This document shows, piece by piece, positions 9,670-23,472 of a stretch of DNA of 64,000 nucleotides (its first letter is position 1; every line of letters begins with the position of its first letter). This stretch comes from Diphasiastrum complanatum (taxonomy: Eukaryota; Streptophyta; Lycopodiopsida; Lycopodiales; Lycopodiaceae): positions 1 through 64,000 of the forward strand of contig MU831869.1 of assembly GCA_029204225.1 (NCBI GenBank), read 5' to 3'. The notes beneath the pieces are model-generated. The model saw nothing but the letters and a program-made list of their open reading frames with translations, had not been told where the DNA came from and ran no database searches. The position numbers were made by a program, and so were the translations under genes.

Positions 9670-12600
9670 CCAAGGATAGAACTAGAATGAGAGAAAAGGC
9701 CCTCCTCCTCAAGGCTATGGGGTTGCGACTTGAGATAAATATGAGGAGAATTATTGTCACAACACACGACAAGGCTCGAATCCGATCCGCCCTGTACATT
9801 TGCTTTCTTGTCGAGATCTAAACCGTCGGCATCACATCTTGTAGTTTGCTTTTTTGTTGACATCTAAGCTCTTGGCATCATCTTTTGGAACTCCTTTGTT
9901 GTTGACATCTTAGAACCACGTAATTTGTGCACACAAAAGGTCTACAATTTAGAGCTATTGGATTTTTCTTTTGAAGGGGAGCTAACTTACGAAGCTCAAC
10001 ATATGGTATGACTACAACTCGTAGCGTGCTCTCCATTGACAATGTTGATAGTCATGATGATGTTGGTGTTTTTTGCTCCCCTTGTTTATTTCTATTTTTT
10101 TAATTTACATGAAGAGGAGATATATTTAGGTGGGGGGGGGGAGGGATGATGTCCCCTCCCCCCTCCTTATCTTAGTGAATCTTAAAATTCAACTTCGCCA
10201 TGATCCCTTGATTGCCAAACACAACAATCATCTCACTTGAGAAAGTTAAAAAATGAAACTATATAAAAACACAGTTGCCAATGGCTTCTTATATTAAGTG
10301 CCACATGGCAACACGTAATAGGAGGTTGCCTCGTGACAACTAAGGACTCAAGTTGACATCTTGGAACCCTGAAACTTTCCCAAATCAAGAATTCAAGCCC
10401 TCAAACCCTTAGGGCAGGTTCTCAAATATGAGAAAATCCTCGAGTACATAGACCTTTCATTACACCTAAGGTTGTTTTCAAACATTTCACAAAAGCTCTA
10501 CATGGAATCAACAAGATGCCAATAACCTTTATTCATGTGCCCGTACACATTACATTAAAAGAGATCAAAACACTAGCTCATGAAGCCGCCTCCTCTCCTA
10601 CAATCTCTCCATAATGCAACAAATGAAATGAGCAATGAAATAAATACTTTGTATATTTCGATAATAGAAATGAATTGGCTAAGCCTTATAAACAATAAGT
10701 ATGGAAGGTGATTTTCTTCCTCAAACCCTAACCTAATGTGCAAGTTACATCTGTAATCTTAACCCTACATTGTCACCGACGGTCAAGATGAAAGATTGGT
10801 AAATGTAGCCAATAGAATGTACTAAGTTGTGTAGCACTCCAAAGAGGTAACTTGAGGCATAAGTTTGCACAATATTATCTTCCTAAGTTGGCCTCACAAA
10901 TTGGGCTAAATTGGCATTTTATAATACCATGTGCAAAAACTCTCATAATGTGAACAATAGCACATTGGCATAAGTTAACATTTTGCAATGTTGGCCTAAG
11001 TTGGCATTTTGCATATCGTAAATACCTGCACATATTTTTTTAGTTCATTTGAAAGTTGCCTTAAATGCCATAATTTTTTTATTTTTGGCAATATACTATT
11101 TTTAGGAATTTTACGAATCAACTTACAAAAATGTAAGGTATGGTTTCTATTTTTAGAAAGTCACATATATCCGAGATTACTATTTTTGAAAAGTCGACTT
11201 TGTAAAAATAGAAAAAAAAAAAGTAAAAAAAAAAAAGTGCAGTTGATTTACGCAGGGGAAGGCCTTCGGGCGGGGGGCCTTCCCCCTTACTTTGACAATA
11301 CCACATTGGCCTAAGTTGGTATTTGCATGATTTTTATAATGACATTGATTTTAGTATGAGATGCAATTAGTACTACCCAACCATAATGCCAAACATGCTA
11401 GGCATAATCTTTTTTGGATGACATCCTATCGAAAGTTTAGTAGTAGAGATCCCATCCCCTATCTTTGTTTTGGCTTCCGCAATTTTTGCATTTAGCGCAA
11501 TTAGCATTGCTCAGCCCAAATGCCAAAGCAACAAATTTACATTTTAATCTTCTAGTTAATTGACAAATAGGTTCATTGTATGGCTATCTATGATGCCTCC
11601 CAAATAGCAAGTCAGATCAATAGTCTGATAGTATCATTAGCATGCTAACAAATTTGTGAAAAAAAGTCTATATAATTATAGAACTAATAGGTAGTTGCAT
11701 CTATCTCTTCATATAGAACCAGGTATCAGAGTTTTTATACTTGTGTAAATCCCTTAAGTCGTATCTTTCAGCATACCTCACATACTTCCAACATAGGAGA
11801 CATATATGGCTAAGATGCAAGTTTTGAAAAGAACATGTTGGATAGAATGTGACTCTCTCTGAATGCAGTCATAGCCTAGAGATGAATGACCACAATATTA
11901 GTAGTCTTGAATATTGAAAATGAGCCATCAACTCTTCTTGGTCAATTTTATGGTTTGAATGATATTTGCTCTTTCAAGAAGAGCTAGTATGCAAAATGAA
12001 TTACTCTAAACAAAGGTTCAAAGTTATTGTGAATCAATCTAAACTAAGGTTCAAAGTTATAATCTCAAAAAAAAATTCTACACAAAGTCAATATTATTTG
12101 TGATTTATTATGAAGTCATGGTCACTCTAAATAGAGCTACTGCTCAAACACACGTGACAGACATTCATGATACGTAGAATCTAAAGTAATTGCATGAGTG
12201 CAAGAAACTGAAATAATGTAATAGGTAAGTGTATGAGGTGTCATAGACCACCATGCATTGAATCAATTTAGTCTAATATTGATCATTCATTCTACCATGA
12301 CATCGGTTCTTTTTTTTTACAAAGGATTTAGAGGCACCTCACCTGACGTAATTTGTGGAAAAAGTTTTGAATAATTGATTTACATATGATCCTCGTCAGA
12401 ACATACGTGCAATTGTAGGGACTTTCCGCTCAAAACATTGCTGCAAAAATGAAGGCCACAAAACTGCCATGTGTCATGCACTCATCTGAAAGCCAAAAAA
12501 CTACCATGTGCCATGTAATTTATCTGTAAAAGAAAACGGTTTACACACGATTTCAAATTTTCTTTCAATTTAATTAATTACACTTTGGCTCTAGCAGAGC

Positions 12601-12859
12601 TGTAAGGAGTCAGGACTCGGTGCCCATCTGCACTCAGGTCACCACTTAATGCTTGAGTCACTATTTAGACTTTGCAAAAGAAAAAAAAAATAGATGCTAA
12701 TTTCTTTGCCTGTAAAATTCTTGACTAGTATGATGAACATATTCACATTCTATTTTTGATTAATTTTCTATGGTAGTCATTGCACCGAGTTGGAATGGTT
12801 GTTCCACCTAATCGACTTCTGCTCTACGTCCTCACTTTACGTTGGAGGACCGAAGATGT
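9670..12859. other. intergenic, no gene recognised; scattered short repeats
   Basis: AT-rich. A G-run hairpin occurs at 10134-10169. The phrase TTGGC(A/C)TAAGTTGGCATTTTGCAT recurs in variants near 10895, 10962, 10992 and 11304. A GC-rich hairpin sits at 11254-11287. No transposon protein similarity could be read. Confidence 0.5.
11254..11287. repeat. GC-rich perfect hairpin in AT-rich DNA
   Basis: AGGGGAAGGCC and GGCCTTCCCCCT pair over 11 bases with an 11-12-base GC-rich loop. It directly follows A-rich runs. Function unknown. Confidence 0.7.
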
Positions 12860-13160
12860 GCAACGGTTGAGCTTGAAAGTGACGAAGAGTTGTAGAAGAA
12901 AAACAATTGTTTTTGACGTAGTTGTAGCATGGGCCATCAAACCATCGGATTTTCTATCACAACACTCACAATCCACACTAACAGAAGAAAACGTAGCCCA
13001 TGATCTCTCTAGCGTAGCTTATTCTTGAATTTGTAGCTTTTCATTGTACACTCACAATTTAGCTACGAGTTGAGCTTGAATCTGACGAAGCTCTTGAATC
13101 CATAGCTTTGCATTATAGCCACGCAAGTGAGCTACGAGTTGAGCTTGAATCAGACAAAGA
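12860..13160. repeat. diverged repeat with GAGCTACGAGTTGAGCTTGAATC
   Basis: The phrase 'GTTGAGCTTGAA-x-TGACGAAG' occurs near 12866, 13072 and 13138. The last two copies are embedded in longer matching units of about 70 bases. Confidence 0.6.
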
Positions 13161-13309
13161 GCATCACGGGTAAATGGTGATGAGCAGAGTCAAAGCCAAC
13201 TGTTAATTCAAAGGGTGAGAGAGGGGAGACGCAGGACAAGGACCCTTCATCGTCATCGTCGCCATTGCCATCATTGCTGTGAAAGAAGAAATAAGGCAAA
13301 AAAAAATGT

Positions 13310-13780
13310 GGAACTGATTCACATGAGGGGTTAGGAATGAAGTCATGCTGCAACAAGAATAGATTGATTCTATCAAACCAGGCCCTTGGAGCTTGCTTTA
13401 GCCCATAGAGAGCTTTCTACAACTTACATACCTTATGTTCTTGGCCTTGAAGGATGTAACCTTCAGGTTGATAGATGTAGATGTCTTCTTGTATATGTCC
13501 ATTTAGAAACATTGTCTGAACATCCATCTGGTGAACTTCTAGATCTTCGGCAGTTACAATAGCAAGTAAAGATCGAATTGACTAAAGTCTTACAACTGGA
13601 CTGAAAGTCTCAATGTAGTCAATCCCATAGGTTTGTTCATATCCTTTGACAACTAGAAAGATCCACTTAGTGTCGATGATCTTTGCATCAGGAGGAGCTT
13701 CAACAAGGCGCCAAGTCTTGTTCTTCATCAGTGAATTATACTTAGCATGCATGGCAGTATGTCAGTTGTCTACATTCGAA
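13310..13780 (-). pseudogene. copia reverse transcriptase, 5' part
   Basis: Readable motifs are TWRLVEAPPDAKIID, YGIDYIETFSPV, VHQMDVQTMFLNG and ALYGLKQAPRAWFDRI. In-frame stops lie between them. The frame then passes into unrelated Ser/Asp-rich sequence, which marks the truncation point. Confidence 0.85.
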
Positions 13781-13784
13781 CTCG

Positions 13785-14520
13785 CTACTGAGGTAGATTC
13801 ATGAATGCTTGAGGGATTGAATGATCAAGCTCTTGTTGATGTCGGATAGATCTTTGAACAATAGTCGGTTGCTGAGATGATGATTCTCCTTGTTGTGTGA
13901 CATGGATATCTTCTATTGTCGGAAGGTGCAGGTTAAGGTCTGTCGATGGTGATGGGAGTCGTTGGAACGAACTCTTGCATTGACTACTTCTACTTGAAAT
14001 CATAGAATCTGACTTCGAGGAAGATGACATCTCGACTGACTGAGACTTGACATCATAAATTCGAAAGGCTTTGTGTGATGTCGAGTATCCAATGAAGATA
14101 CTCCTACAGCTAACAGGGTCAAGCTTCTGTCTCAGATCAGATGGAATCTGCACATAACAAAGACAGCCAAACACTCGAAGGTGCTTGAGACTCAGTTTGT
14201 AGCCATGGAAGGCTTCAAAGGTAGTTCTTGAGTCGACTGCCTGGGTGCTTGAATAGTTCTGCAAATAGCAAGCTGTTGAGACTGCTTTAGCCCAGAAATT
14301 CTTGGGTAGCTACATTTGACATCATTGATCGTGCTGCATTTAAGTAATGTTCAATTCTTTCTCTCGGCTCCTCCATTCTGCTGTGGTGTGTAGCTAGTGA
14401 ACTAATGATGAATGTTGCATGATGATAGGAAGTCGGACATTTCGTCTGATGGGAACTCTCCACCATTGTCTGTACGTAGGGTCCTGAGTCCTTGACCAAT
14501 CTGTGTCTTAGCAAACTGTT
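13785..14520 (-). pseudogene. copia integrase C-terminal part
   Basis: LKHLRVFGCLCYVQIP and IFIGYSTSHKAFRIYD are the conserved copia blocks after the integrase core. A frameshifted DNGGE-region remnant lies at 14287-14514. Confidence 0.85.
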
Positions 14521-14565
14521 TATTTTTTGAAATAGTTGAATGTCTCATACTTGTTCCTAATGAGC

Positions 14566-14741
<176 letters not shown>

Positions 14742-14744
14742 TAA

Positions 14745-15271
14745 TATATAATATAGTGTTGAACCCAGAGATGAAACACTCATAGGGCTGAACAGATCAC
14801 TATGTATCAATCCTAAATTGGACTTAGTTCTAGTGCCTTGTCCCTTTGGAAATCTTGATCTAGGTTGTTTGTCTAGTAGGCACATCTCACAAGCATGTCG
14901 AGTGTTAGTGGAGGCAACATTAAGGTTTAGATCCTTGACCATACTATTGTGATGCACATACAAGATCGATCTCATGTTTAAGTGTCCTAATCTTTGATGC
15001 CATAAATGGGCATTTGAAGTACTCACATTGGTAGTGAGTGCATATTCATGACTCAAAATGTACAAATTACCTTCTTTGCTTGTAGAGAGACATACTTCAA
15101 ATCTGCTGGTGTGAGATCTTCGAATAGGAACTCGCATGGAGTCATGTGCTCAGAAGCACTAGAATTGAGATACCAATCCATGGCATCTCTAATGGGTTCA
15201 TCTTGTACCATTAGCAGTGTTGGGTCTTCATGAGAGGTTATGGCAGAATCAGATCCTCTCTCCTGCTGCAT
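14745..15271 (-). pseudogene. copia protease and GAG-pre-integrase region
   Basis: The protease site reads WYLNSSASEHM, where the family has D-S/T-G, so the catalytic Asp and Gly are lost. Downstream, LWHQRLGHLNMRSI and HACEMCLLDKQPRS form the GAG-pre-integrase/zinc-binding part. Confidence 0.85.
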
Positions 15272-15279
15272 CTTCTTAT

Positions 15280-16066
15280 TTGCTTCATTGTGCTTGAGAA
15301 CTTGATAATCCTTGATGTCATGATTGGATCTCTTGCAGTATTTGGAGAAGAGTTTGGTCTTTGGCCGTTGATGTTGTCGACTATGTTGTTGTGATTGTTG
15401 GTCTGAATCGGTCTGCTCAGCCTTTGTCTTCTTGTCCTTCGAAGATTTCTTCTTCTAGATTTGTTGATTATTCGAATAGAGGGCGATTGCCTTTGTATTC
15501 AACATGGATAAGCTTTTTCTTCTTACTTCTTCTTGCAAAAAACTTGTTGTCACCTTCTGTAGTATTGCTCAAGATCAATTCTAAGTTGTTGTAAGAGGGA
15601 GGAAGACTGGACAGAAGAGACATGTTAGCATCTTCATCTGATATTGTGGCGAACCTATTGTAGCTAATTGATTGAGTAGCTATTTGAATTCATTCAAATG
15701 GTCAGTGAATGATATTCCTTCACTCATCTTGAGGGACAGAAACTTCTTTCTCAGGAAGAGACGAGTCGACACATTTGTTGTTTCATATAGACCAGAAAGA
15801 ATGTCCCATGCTTCTTTGGAGCTGGTATAATTTGCTACATGAGCTATTTGTGAATCTTTAAGATTCACAGATACAATTGCAAGAGCTTTGTCATCCTTGG
15901 TTTCCTAGGTGTTCAGCATGTCAGGTTCAGCCGGGACTATTGAATCGCTGACGTATCCTTAGAGTTTTTTTTTCAGTGAGTATCATCTTCATTTTGAATT
16001 TCCACATGTGGAAGTCATCATCGTTGAACTTATTGATCAAGTGGATTTTTGAAGATGTACCTTCCA
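15280..16066 (-). pseudogene. copia gag
   Basis: Starts MEGTSSKIHLINKFNDDDFH and continues MWKFKMKMIL. After a gap it reads TSSKEAWDILSGLYET and LRKKFLSLKM-SEG. The zinc knuckle has lost two of its cysteines (KYCKRSNHDIKDY). Confidence 0.85.
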
Positions 16067-16170
16067 TGATGAATGATCTAAAAAATTGTAAAAATAGTCT
16101 TGAATACTGATAACAGTTTAAAATGATGGCTCTGATTAGAGAGAACTCAACATGCAAAGTATAATAGGAT

Positions 16171-17075
16171 CTTCCCAAACTATAGTTTCAAACTATAACT
16201 TAGATCGACACGGGGAATATCTTGTAGGTGTCAAAGACAACCATGAAGGGAGCGAAACAGTTAGGCATCTAAGACAGCCATGTTTCCTTCGAGATTAGAT
16301 ATTTTGAGTGAGTCATGGAATGAGTATCAGTGAGTGAGAGAGAAATTATCAAAAATCATTCACAGTGGAACACACATAAGAAAATAGATAATTTGAATTA
16401 AGTTGTAGTCAATACAACTATCAGATCACGATCATGTGCCCGAGAATGGTTCACAGTAATGGTACACTATGTGTTGTGATCTTACAATGCTAGTTACAGA
16501 TTGAATACTATCTCTACTTCTTGGATCACTTTCACTCTCTCTAAAATTTTTGATCCTATGGAATCAGATAATTCTGATACAATAGAGTTCATAGAGGAAC
16601 TCTAAATCATGCTTGCACTAACTGATTTTGATTACATTCATTCATGTATCTCACTTACATCATATAGTGTGTTGTCGTTATGTATATATACATGCAACAG
16701 TTATAACAACAGTGTGGGCAACGAGCGTGAAGTAGTGCAGTTACTGCAAAGTACTGAAATGAACTATGACGTGGTCTGCATTGGACAATGCAGAGGAAGA
16801 GCTCTATTTTGAGTGGTAATAGTCGACGATCATCGAAGATGTCGATGTCACGAAGTTGACGTCAGGATGTCGACAAAGTTGAGTCGGTGAAGTCGATGAC
16901 ATAGATGTCGACGAAGTCGATCCTACAAGTCGATGTATTGCACAGACTGTAAGTAAGACTGCATGTTGTTGTAGAGAGAGAATATATCTACATAGTATAT
17001 TGGTGCTCGAAAATCGAATTCGGGTGAGTTGGATCTTTTATTTACCTTTGTCCCACAAAGGTGGCACAACAACAT
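16171..17075 (-). repeat. LTR-like region of copia copy 1
   Basis: A decayed primer site (minus CTAATCAGAGCC near 16126-16138) precedes it. Its near part shares wording with the LTRs at 28.0 and 35.9 kb (GACAACCATGAA, AGACAGCCATG). At 16818-16930 it carries the GTCGAYGAAGTCGA phrase repeats. Ends were not resolved. Confidence 0.55.
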
Positions 17076-18600
17076 GATCACTGATCTTTGGATCAACTAT
17101 TGTAACTACCTTGTTTGGTGGATTTGTGCATTTTAGACCTTACTATAATGCTGCTTTGCTTGCTTTTTAGTCATAGGTCTTGATGGCCTACCTTTCTTTA
17201 ATATAACTACCTTTGGTGATTTCGTTGGTGATTGATCTGAAATCTAGAGATATCCAAATCTGGTTGGATCCATGTGTCGTAGGATCCGGTCATCTATCAG
17301 TTCTGTTTATCAGATCTGGAATTGGGTCTCTTGAAATCCAAGCCATATTCATCATATTGACATAATATGTAGTGGCAATATCAAGAGCTTGATCATTTGT
17401 TGGAATGATAATTACTTTTGATCTATCATCATATCAACACATATACCCAACTATACAATCAATAGTTGCTAACACTTGGTTCCAGTTAATATTATCAGTT
17501 TGAGAATCATAGTGAGCTCCCAATGTCTATCAGCTCGATCAACAATATGATTTGTTGTGGAAGAATCATCATCTTCTTTATGAAGAGATAACTTGATTAT
17601 CTAGGTTAGTGGATCAACTTCGATGGCTTGTTCATGATTCTCAAAAATAAGTTTGCTCGTACTCCAGTTATAAATTACTTGCGTAACTCGTAATCAAGGT
17701 CATCGGGCAATAAAATCAACAATATGATTTGTTGTGGAAGAATCATCATCTTCTTTCTGAAGAGCTAGCTTGATTGTCTAGGTTAGTGGATCAACTTTGA
17801 TGGCTTGTTCATTATTCTCAAAAATAAGTTTTCCCGTACTCCAGTTATGAATTACTTGCATAACTTGTAATCAAGGTCATCGAACAATAAAATCTGGTGG
17901 ACTGATGGTGCTTTTGGTAAGTCCATCGTTACAAAAGTAATGACAAATTATACACTAGCAATTTTGACTGGTATATCTTCCACCATTCCTTTAGGCTTGA
18001 CACTTGACTAATGTGCCAACTTGATTGCAAAAGTTGTGGCTTCATTTTTGTAAGATCCCACTTGGCACATTATTTGGTAGAAATCAGATTGACTTCATAC
18101 CCTCCATCTATCACGACTGTCTCTCGATCAAAATGCTTATGTTGAATCGACAAGGTGATATTCCGTTGTGCAATTTTCCACATGGCCCTACATTTAGTAC
18201 TTCATTTGACTCTTCGAATTCCACATAATATAACAATTCACATTGGATTTTGGTCTCAGTCTTGGTCAATCAATCTGATAGTACTTCTCTGACATGATGT
18301 ACCAATTACAAGGACTCTCCCAGAGTTATATCCATCTTACTTGAAAGGATATTCATAATCAGCTCCATTTGTGGAATCTCTAGTTTTGTCATTTTGAATA
18401 ATTTTTTGCGTTGATGTAATTGAGTATAACATCGTTTCTTTGATGAGATCTTTGCATAAATCAAATAATCTCGTTGGTACAACTAGCACAGGAGGATTCT
18501 CAGTAGCGACTCTAGCTAATAAGTAGAATTTGGTTGGGAAGATTGGTGGACAAATGTTATGCAACTAAATTTATTCTGATAAAGTAATGAATCTTGTTTT
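17076..18600 (-). pseudogene. Ty3/gypsy gag-protease fragment with internal duplication
   Basis: On the minus strand the frame reads TVVIDGGYEVNLISTK and then LTKMKP, the aspartic protease neighbourhood of plant gypsy elements (V/L-I-D-G-G). It is followed by VIHNWSTGKLIFEN, a typical post-protease block. Many stops occur. A 75-codon open part at 18337-18564 lies upstream of it. Confidence 0.65.
17538..17891 (-). repeat. 177-bp tandem duplication in the gypsy fragment
   Basis: Two copies (17538-17714 and 17715-17891) differ at about ten positions. 177 is a multiple of three, so 59 codons (KEDDDSSTTNHIVD...NWST) are repeated in frame. Confidence 0.92.
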
Positions 18601-18639
18601 AGACATGGATAACATCTGATGCTCATCTATGACACTTGT

Positions 18640-19030
<391 letters not shown>

Positions 19031-19500
19031 ATAAAAGTGGACAAATACTGATGTACCGCTCCTCCAAACTTACAAGGTTTTTTTTACATTATACCCTTGC
19101 ATATGATAAAGTTCCATTCTTAACTAAAAGGGTTTCCCACAAAAATTTGAAATGGTTTGGTTTGTTTAAAATAAATTGGAGGGAAATGGAATTTCCCACT
19201 CCCACTCACTCCTTCCAGGTTACTACCTTACTAGACACTATAAGTGCAGGCTCTTTTCAACCCTGTGGCTCTACAACACCAGTGAAGAAGTTTGCTCCTC
19301 TGTCACTCGTTGAAAGTGCGCCCTACCTACCTACGGATCAACGATTTGCTAGCTTACGGTATGTATCTTCTTCTCTTTTACACTCCTCTTGTAATTGCTC
19401 TACTCTCCTGGTAAGGATAGTTTGATAACCTTCTGCTTCTCGGTGATATTCATCACTCTAAGTTGTAAAGAGGTTGTGATAGGTTAAGAATGCATTGAAG

Positions 19501-19880
19501 TCCAGCGATGGACATCAATGATACTTTTTGATAATTGAAACCATCCATTCTGTCTCAATAGGCAACGATGGATAGTTTGGTTTATGTGATAATCCTTTGA
19601 TATTGCAGGTGATAACAATGATATAGTAACCATCTTTCTGAGCAAAAACTTGCTCTATACTGCTTAGAAGACAACGATGGAGGGCTGCCTCATGTATTCA
19701 CACTTTGTTCACACTTTTTGTGAATAGGTTGGGCGTTGTCCAGCAATGGACAGTAGATCGCTGCCTATTGCCTAATTTATGATTGATAATGTATATGCTT
19801 ATGTTCTATCCAACGATGGATAGCTTCGGCATGATTGGTCTTGCACGTACGTGCCTTGCTGTCTAGCGATGGATAGGAGG
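19501..19880. repeat. dispersed CAACGATGGATAG phrase repeat
   Basis: Variants of C-A-R-C-G-A-T-G-G-A start at 19503, 19563, 19672, 19741, 19811 and 19864, that is every 53-70 bases (one double gap). The bases between do not align. Confidence 0.75.
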
Positions 19881-20853
19881 GTCATCTGCTCTTCTTGTAC
19901 TAATACTTTAAGATCATCGGTGGCTGTTGGACCATAAATTTATGCTTTCTGTTCACATACTTTTTAAGCTTATTTCTGACAAATCTCACAATACGAAACT
20001 AATGATATCTCATGTTGTAGTTTCATTATATTGCTCTAGCCTCTTCAGAATACTACTTGGTTCATTCCTAAACCTACTACTCGTTATCGCAAGGTATGCA
20101 ACCAACTGGATCTCTACAATGCAAGTTAACTAGCATAGTCAGAAGATGTCTTGTAAATGCTTTCTATATAACTCTCCGTAGCAATATGCTAAATAAATGT
20201 GTCTCTTGGCTTCTCTATGATCTAAAAGAGAAAGAACTCATTCGCTTAAAAACTACTATGGCTGCCTCTCAAGAAGCTACATCTACAACCATTTAGGTAC
20301 GCATTCCGAGTTTAAACGAACTCCTTGCAACTTCGGTAAGCATGGTAGTTTCGGTTCCATATAGTTTATGGTATACCACTATTTTACACAAGTTCACTTT
20401 TTTTCTTCTCTTTTTTTGTCCCTTTTTCGAAAAAAAGAAACCACATAAGACCACATTTAAATCAAAATAAAGTACCTTGAAATAAGATTTGGTCACTGAA
20501 TTTAACAGTTAGGACTCCAATAATATGATCTTAGACAGCATGGATATGCGTAAGAATTGTAGTTTATACTTAAGGATTAGAATGGCACGGATCTGCCCTA
20601 ATACCTAGTATAAACATTGGCAGTCTCTTACTAAATATTAATCACATCTTTCCTACACAGTGTCCTAATACCGTGGATGTTATGTCATTTAGATATAACA
20701 CTCATGGTAACACGTTACCTTACTCCCGTCAGTGTTACTTTAGACTCTTGGTGAGATACAACTGAAAAGCATGGATACGCTCAGGAGTATGGACAATAGT
20801 GCATGACATACCTTACTATGTAAGGGTCACTTGGGTCAATATAGCATAAATTT

Positions 20854-20865
20854 GCTCTGATACCA
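20854..20865 (-). promoter_or_regulatory. retrotransposon primer binding site TGGTATCAGAGC
   Basis: An exact minus-strand match to the plant copia initiator-Met-tRNA primer site. An LTR should end just to its right (about 20867 and up). No copia coding sequence follows on the left, so this is a non-autonomous or gutted element. Confidence 0.7.
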
Positions 20866-21290
20866 GCACACGTGTTCACACCAGGTCTTTTGGCTAAGTA
20901 AAACTCAAAATGGTGTAAACTTTTCATATATATATTTTTGACTAAAACGAACTGATACGGACCAATTGACCGTAAGTTGATTAGTATGGCACTCGCCCTG
21001 ATATGATGATATAACGGCTTGGCCTATTGCTAAACTATCATGTGTATGAGAAGACTGGACTATGGTTAAAATGCTATTTAAAGTTGTTAAGTGACATGGT
21101 GGTAGGTGTTAGTTAGATGTCTTGAAAGTGGTTATGCTTTATGGTGCTTTCTAGTACTATATTTTACTTTTCACTTGTACTTTACCTTGTTGGATTATGA
21201 ATAAAGGCTTTAAAGAGCTTCAGTCTTGCTTTGTCAAGAGGAACTAAGTGCGGTCATGTATCTCTCTCTCTATGTCTACAACCTCAAATG
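20866..21290 (-). repeat. LTR-like sequence next to primer site
   Basis: Inferred from the adjacent primer site and from partial similarity to 18.64-18.84 kb. The distal end is unresolved. Confidence 0.4.
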
Positions 21291-22706
21291 TTTAGGTAAT
21301 TTAAGGTGATGTAAAATGTTGTCAAATGATAGAGTAAAGTTTGATTGTATGAGATTATAAATTACTATATAAAAATTGCCATGTGAAATATATAGCTTAT
21401 CTCTTCAAGAGACTTGGCTCAAGATGACAAACAAAATAAGTGTAGCCTCCTCCTTCAAAATCATTAGAAAATTGTCATTACACTTTCAATAAAATGAGAG
21501 ATTGTTGTGAAAATACAAATATATTGATGGTAGAATGTAAAGACCCTTATCATGAGACAACATCTCACACTTGTATTCCTCAATATTTATTTAGTTTAAT
21601 CAATTTTGTATGGATCTCGATGGATCATTTTATGTACAAGAAGCAATTTAAGGTAAAATAGACTTCTAAATGCCTCATAACATTTAATGGAACTATTAAG
21701 ATATTTAAATAAGATAATACTCAGAAGTGATATTAAGTATTGTTTAGCAACTATGTGAGCTTTGATTGCCTATTGTTATAATATGAATAAAGGAAAGAAG
21801 ATTTATATAAGGTACAAAAACCTTTAGCATATGCAATGAACCAATATAGAATTGTACAAAATCAATGCAACAACACACTTTACTTTTCAATTGTGTGCTG
21901 GTGGAAGTGATTGAATCCTTTGCTAATAATTGACATATAGATATAAAATGTGAACATGTATTAGTTATTGATTTTACAAAGTCCAAAAATGAGACCTTCA
22001 CTATTGTAAAGTTATCTACAAAAACTCAAAACTTATCCATAATGTTGTAGTAGTACTCAAAAGCTTAATACTTATAATTGTTCAATATTAGATAAGTAGT
22101 TGAATTGGACTGACTTCGAGTCAACAAATCATGGATGTTGTAGATTTTTTTTTTTGAAAAACAAACAATTTACATACTTCCAAGAAGTTATTGTCCTACT
22201 GATTGTCAAAAAGTTTTGAGTTGATGACTGAATACCGTAATTGAATTTTACATGAGTTGTGCTTTTTTTGCCGCTTAGCTAAGTTTATCGGTGATAACTC
22301 ATATTACTACTAAAAACAATTAGCTCCTCATTTGAGTTTGTTTCTTTTGTATGTCCTCTTTTGTGTGGCTGATTGGAACCAAAATCTTGGCAACAAGGAG
22401 GGGACAAATTATTTTATACTACATAAACATAATTCAAAGAATGCTCAAGTACTTATTGCAAAGTAGAGACAATTTCTATGAGTTGAACTCCAAAAAAATT
22501 TACAAGAGCTACAATACATGTTTTCAATAAGTGAAGATTTAAACTTATGCATTGGGTTGGCAAGTTTACCATGATTTTCTTGGAAAAATATTGGTGTTCA
22601 GCCTATTAATAACATTATAACACATTATTTCACAAGATGCCTAAATGCAAGCTAACATCCATCCATGAATCAAATACATGCTAAAAAAATGAAAATTTGG
22701 CTTAGC
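21291..22706. other. AT-rich, nothing recognised
   Basis: No convincing open frame and no transposon protein similarity. Short open frames such as 21744-22001 (minus) lack any recognisable motif. Confidence 0.5.
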
Positions 22707-22724
22707 TCCCCGACAACGGTGCCA
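22707..22724 (-). promoter_or_regulatory. gypsy-type primer site region, slightly decayed
   Basis: Minus strand TGGCACCGTTGTCGGGGA differs at two positions from TGGCGCCGTTGCCGGGGA, which is common after plant gypsy LTRs. It lies 4 bases inside the LTR end. Confidence 0.7.
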
Positions 22725-22728
22725 AAAT

Positions 22729-23472
22729 TGTAGCAGATATTTCCTATCCACCTTCAACCCTAGATCCAAGCACACAAGCATCACGGAACTAAAGAGGATC
22801 AACTAGTTATCACGTAGAGATTCATTCCCATGAGAGCGATAACATAGTTCATAATCCATCAAATGCACATGATCCATATCTAACATTAAGATCCACTAAG
22901 ACTACTATCCTTTAACATTAGCAAGTAACACTACATAACAATGGTAGAGCTTACTCTTCTCTCTCTCTCTTTCTCTCTCACAAAAAGTATAACAATAATC
23001 AATCCCATTAAGCATCAAATCCAACAATTAGCAAATCCAAATAAAACATGAGACGACGTTCCATATCCATTCCATAAGAGGCCCAACCTGCTTGTATTGA
23101 AATGAAGAGAGAAAGTGTCTACAATAATTCAAAACTACCACTATATATAGTGGATTTTAGGGCTTTGGCCTCAAATCCTATTGGCCAATTTATACCCTAA
23201 ATATCTGAAATTCAAAAGTTGGAGAGAACCCATTCAAAATTTGGAGGGAACCAATTCAAAAACGGGGGGGGGGGCTTTTTATCCACTAACTTGGCTATTT
23301 AGGCCTTGCGACATTAAAAGTCTCGCAAAAAGGCCTAATATCCTTTTATTAACTTCTAACTAATCAATTAACTATGTGATCATCAGGTTGGACTTACACA
23401 CACATGGTGTCAAATCTCTCTCGCTTATTAACTACGGTTAGGGTTGTCTTGATATACGCAAACCCTCCAACA
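22729..23472 (-). mobile_element. gypsy-type LTR, 744 bp, with primer site
   Basis: On the minus strand it starts TGTTGGAGGG and ends TGCTACA, with TGT/ACA ends. A TATA-like palindrome CCACTATATATAGTGG lies at 23138-23153. A G-run sits at 23263-23272. No gag-pol follows the primer site, so this is an LTR plus leader remnant. Confidence 0.7.
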
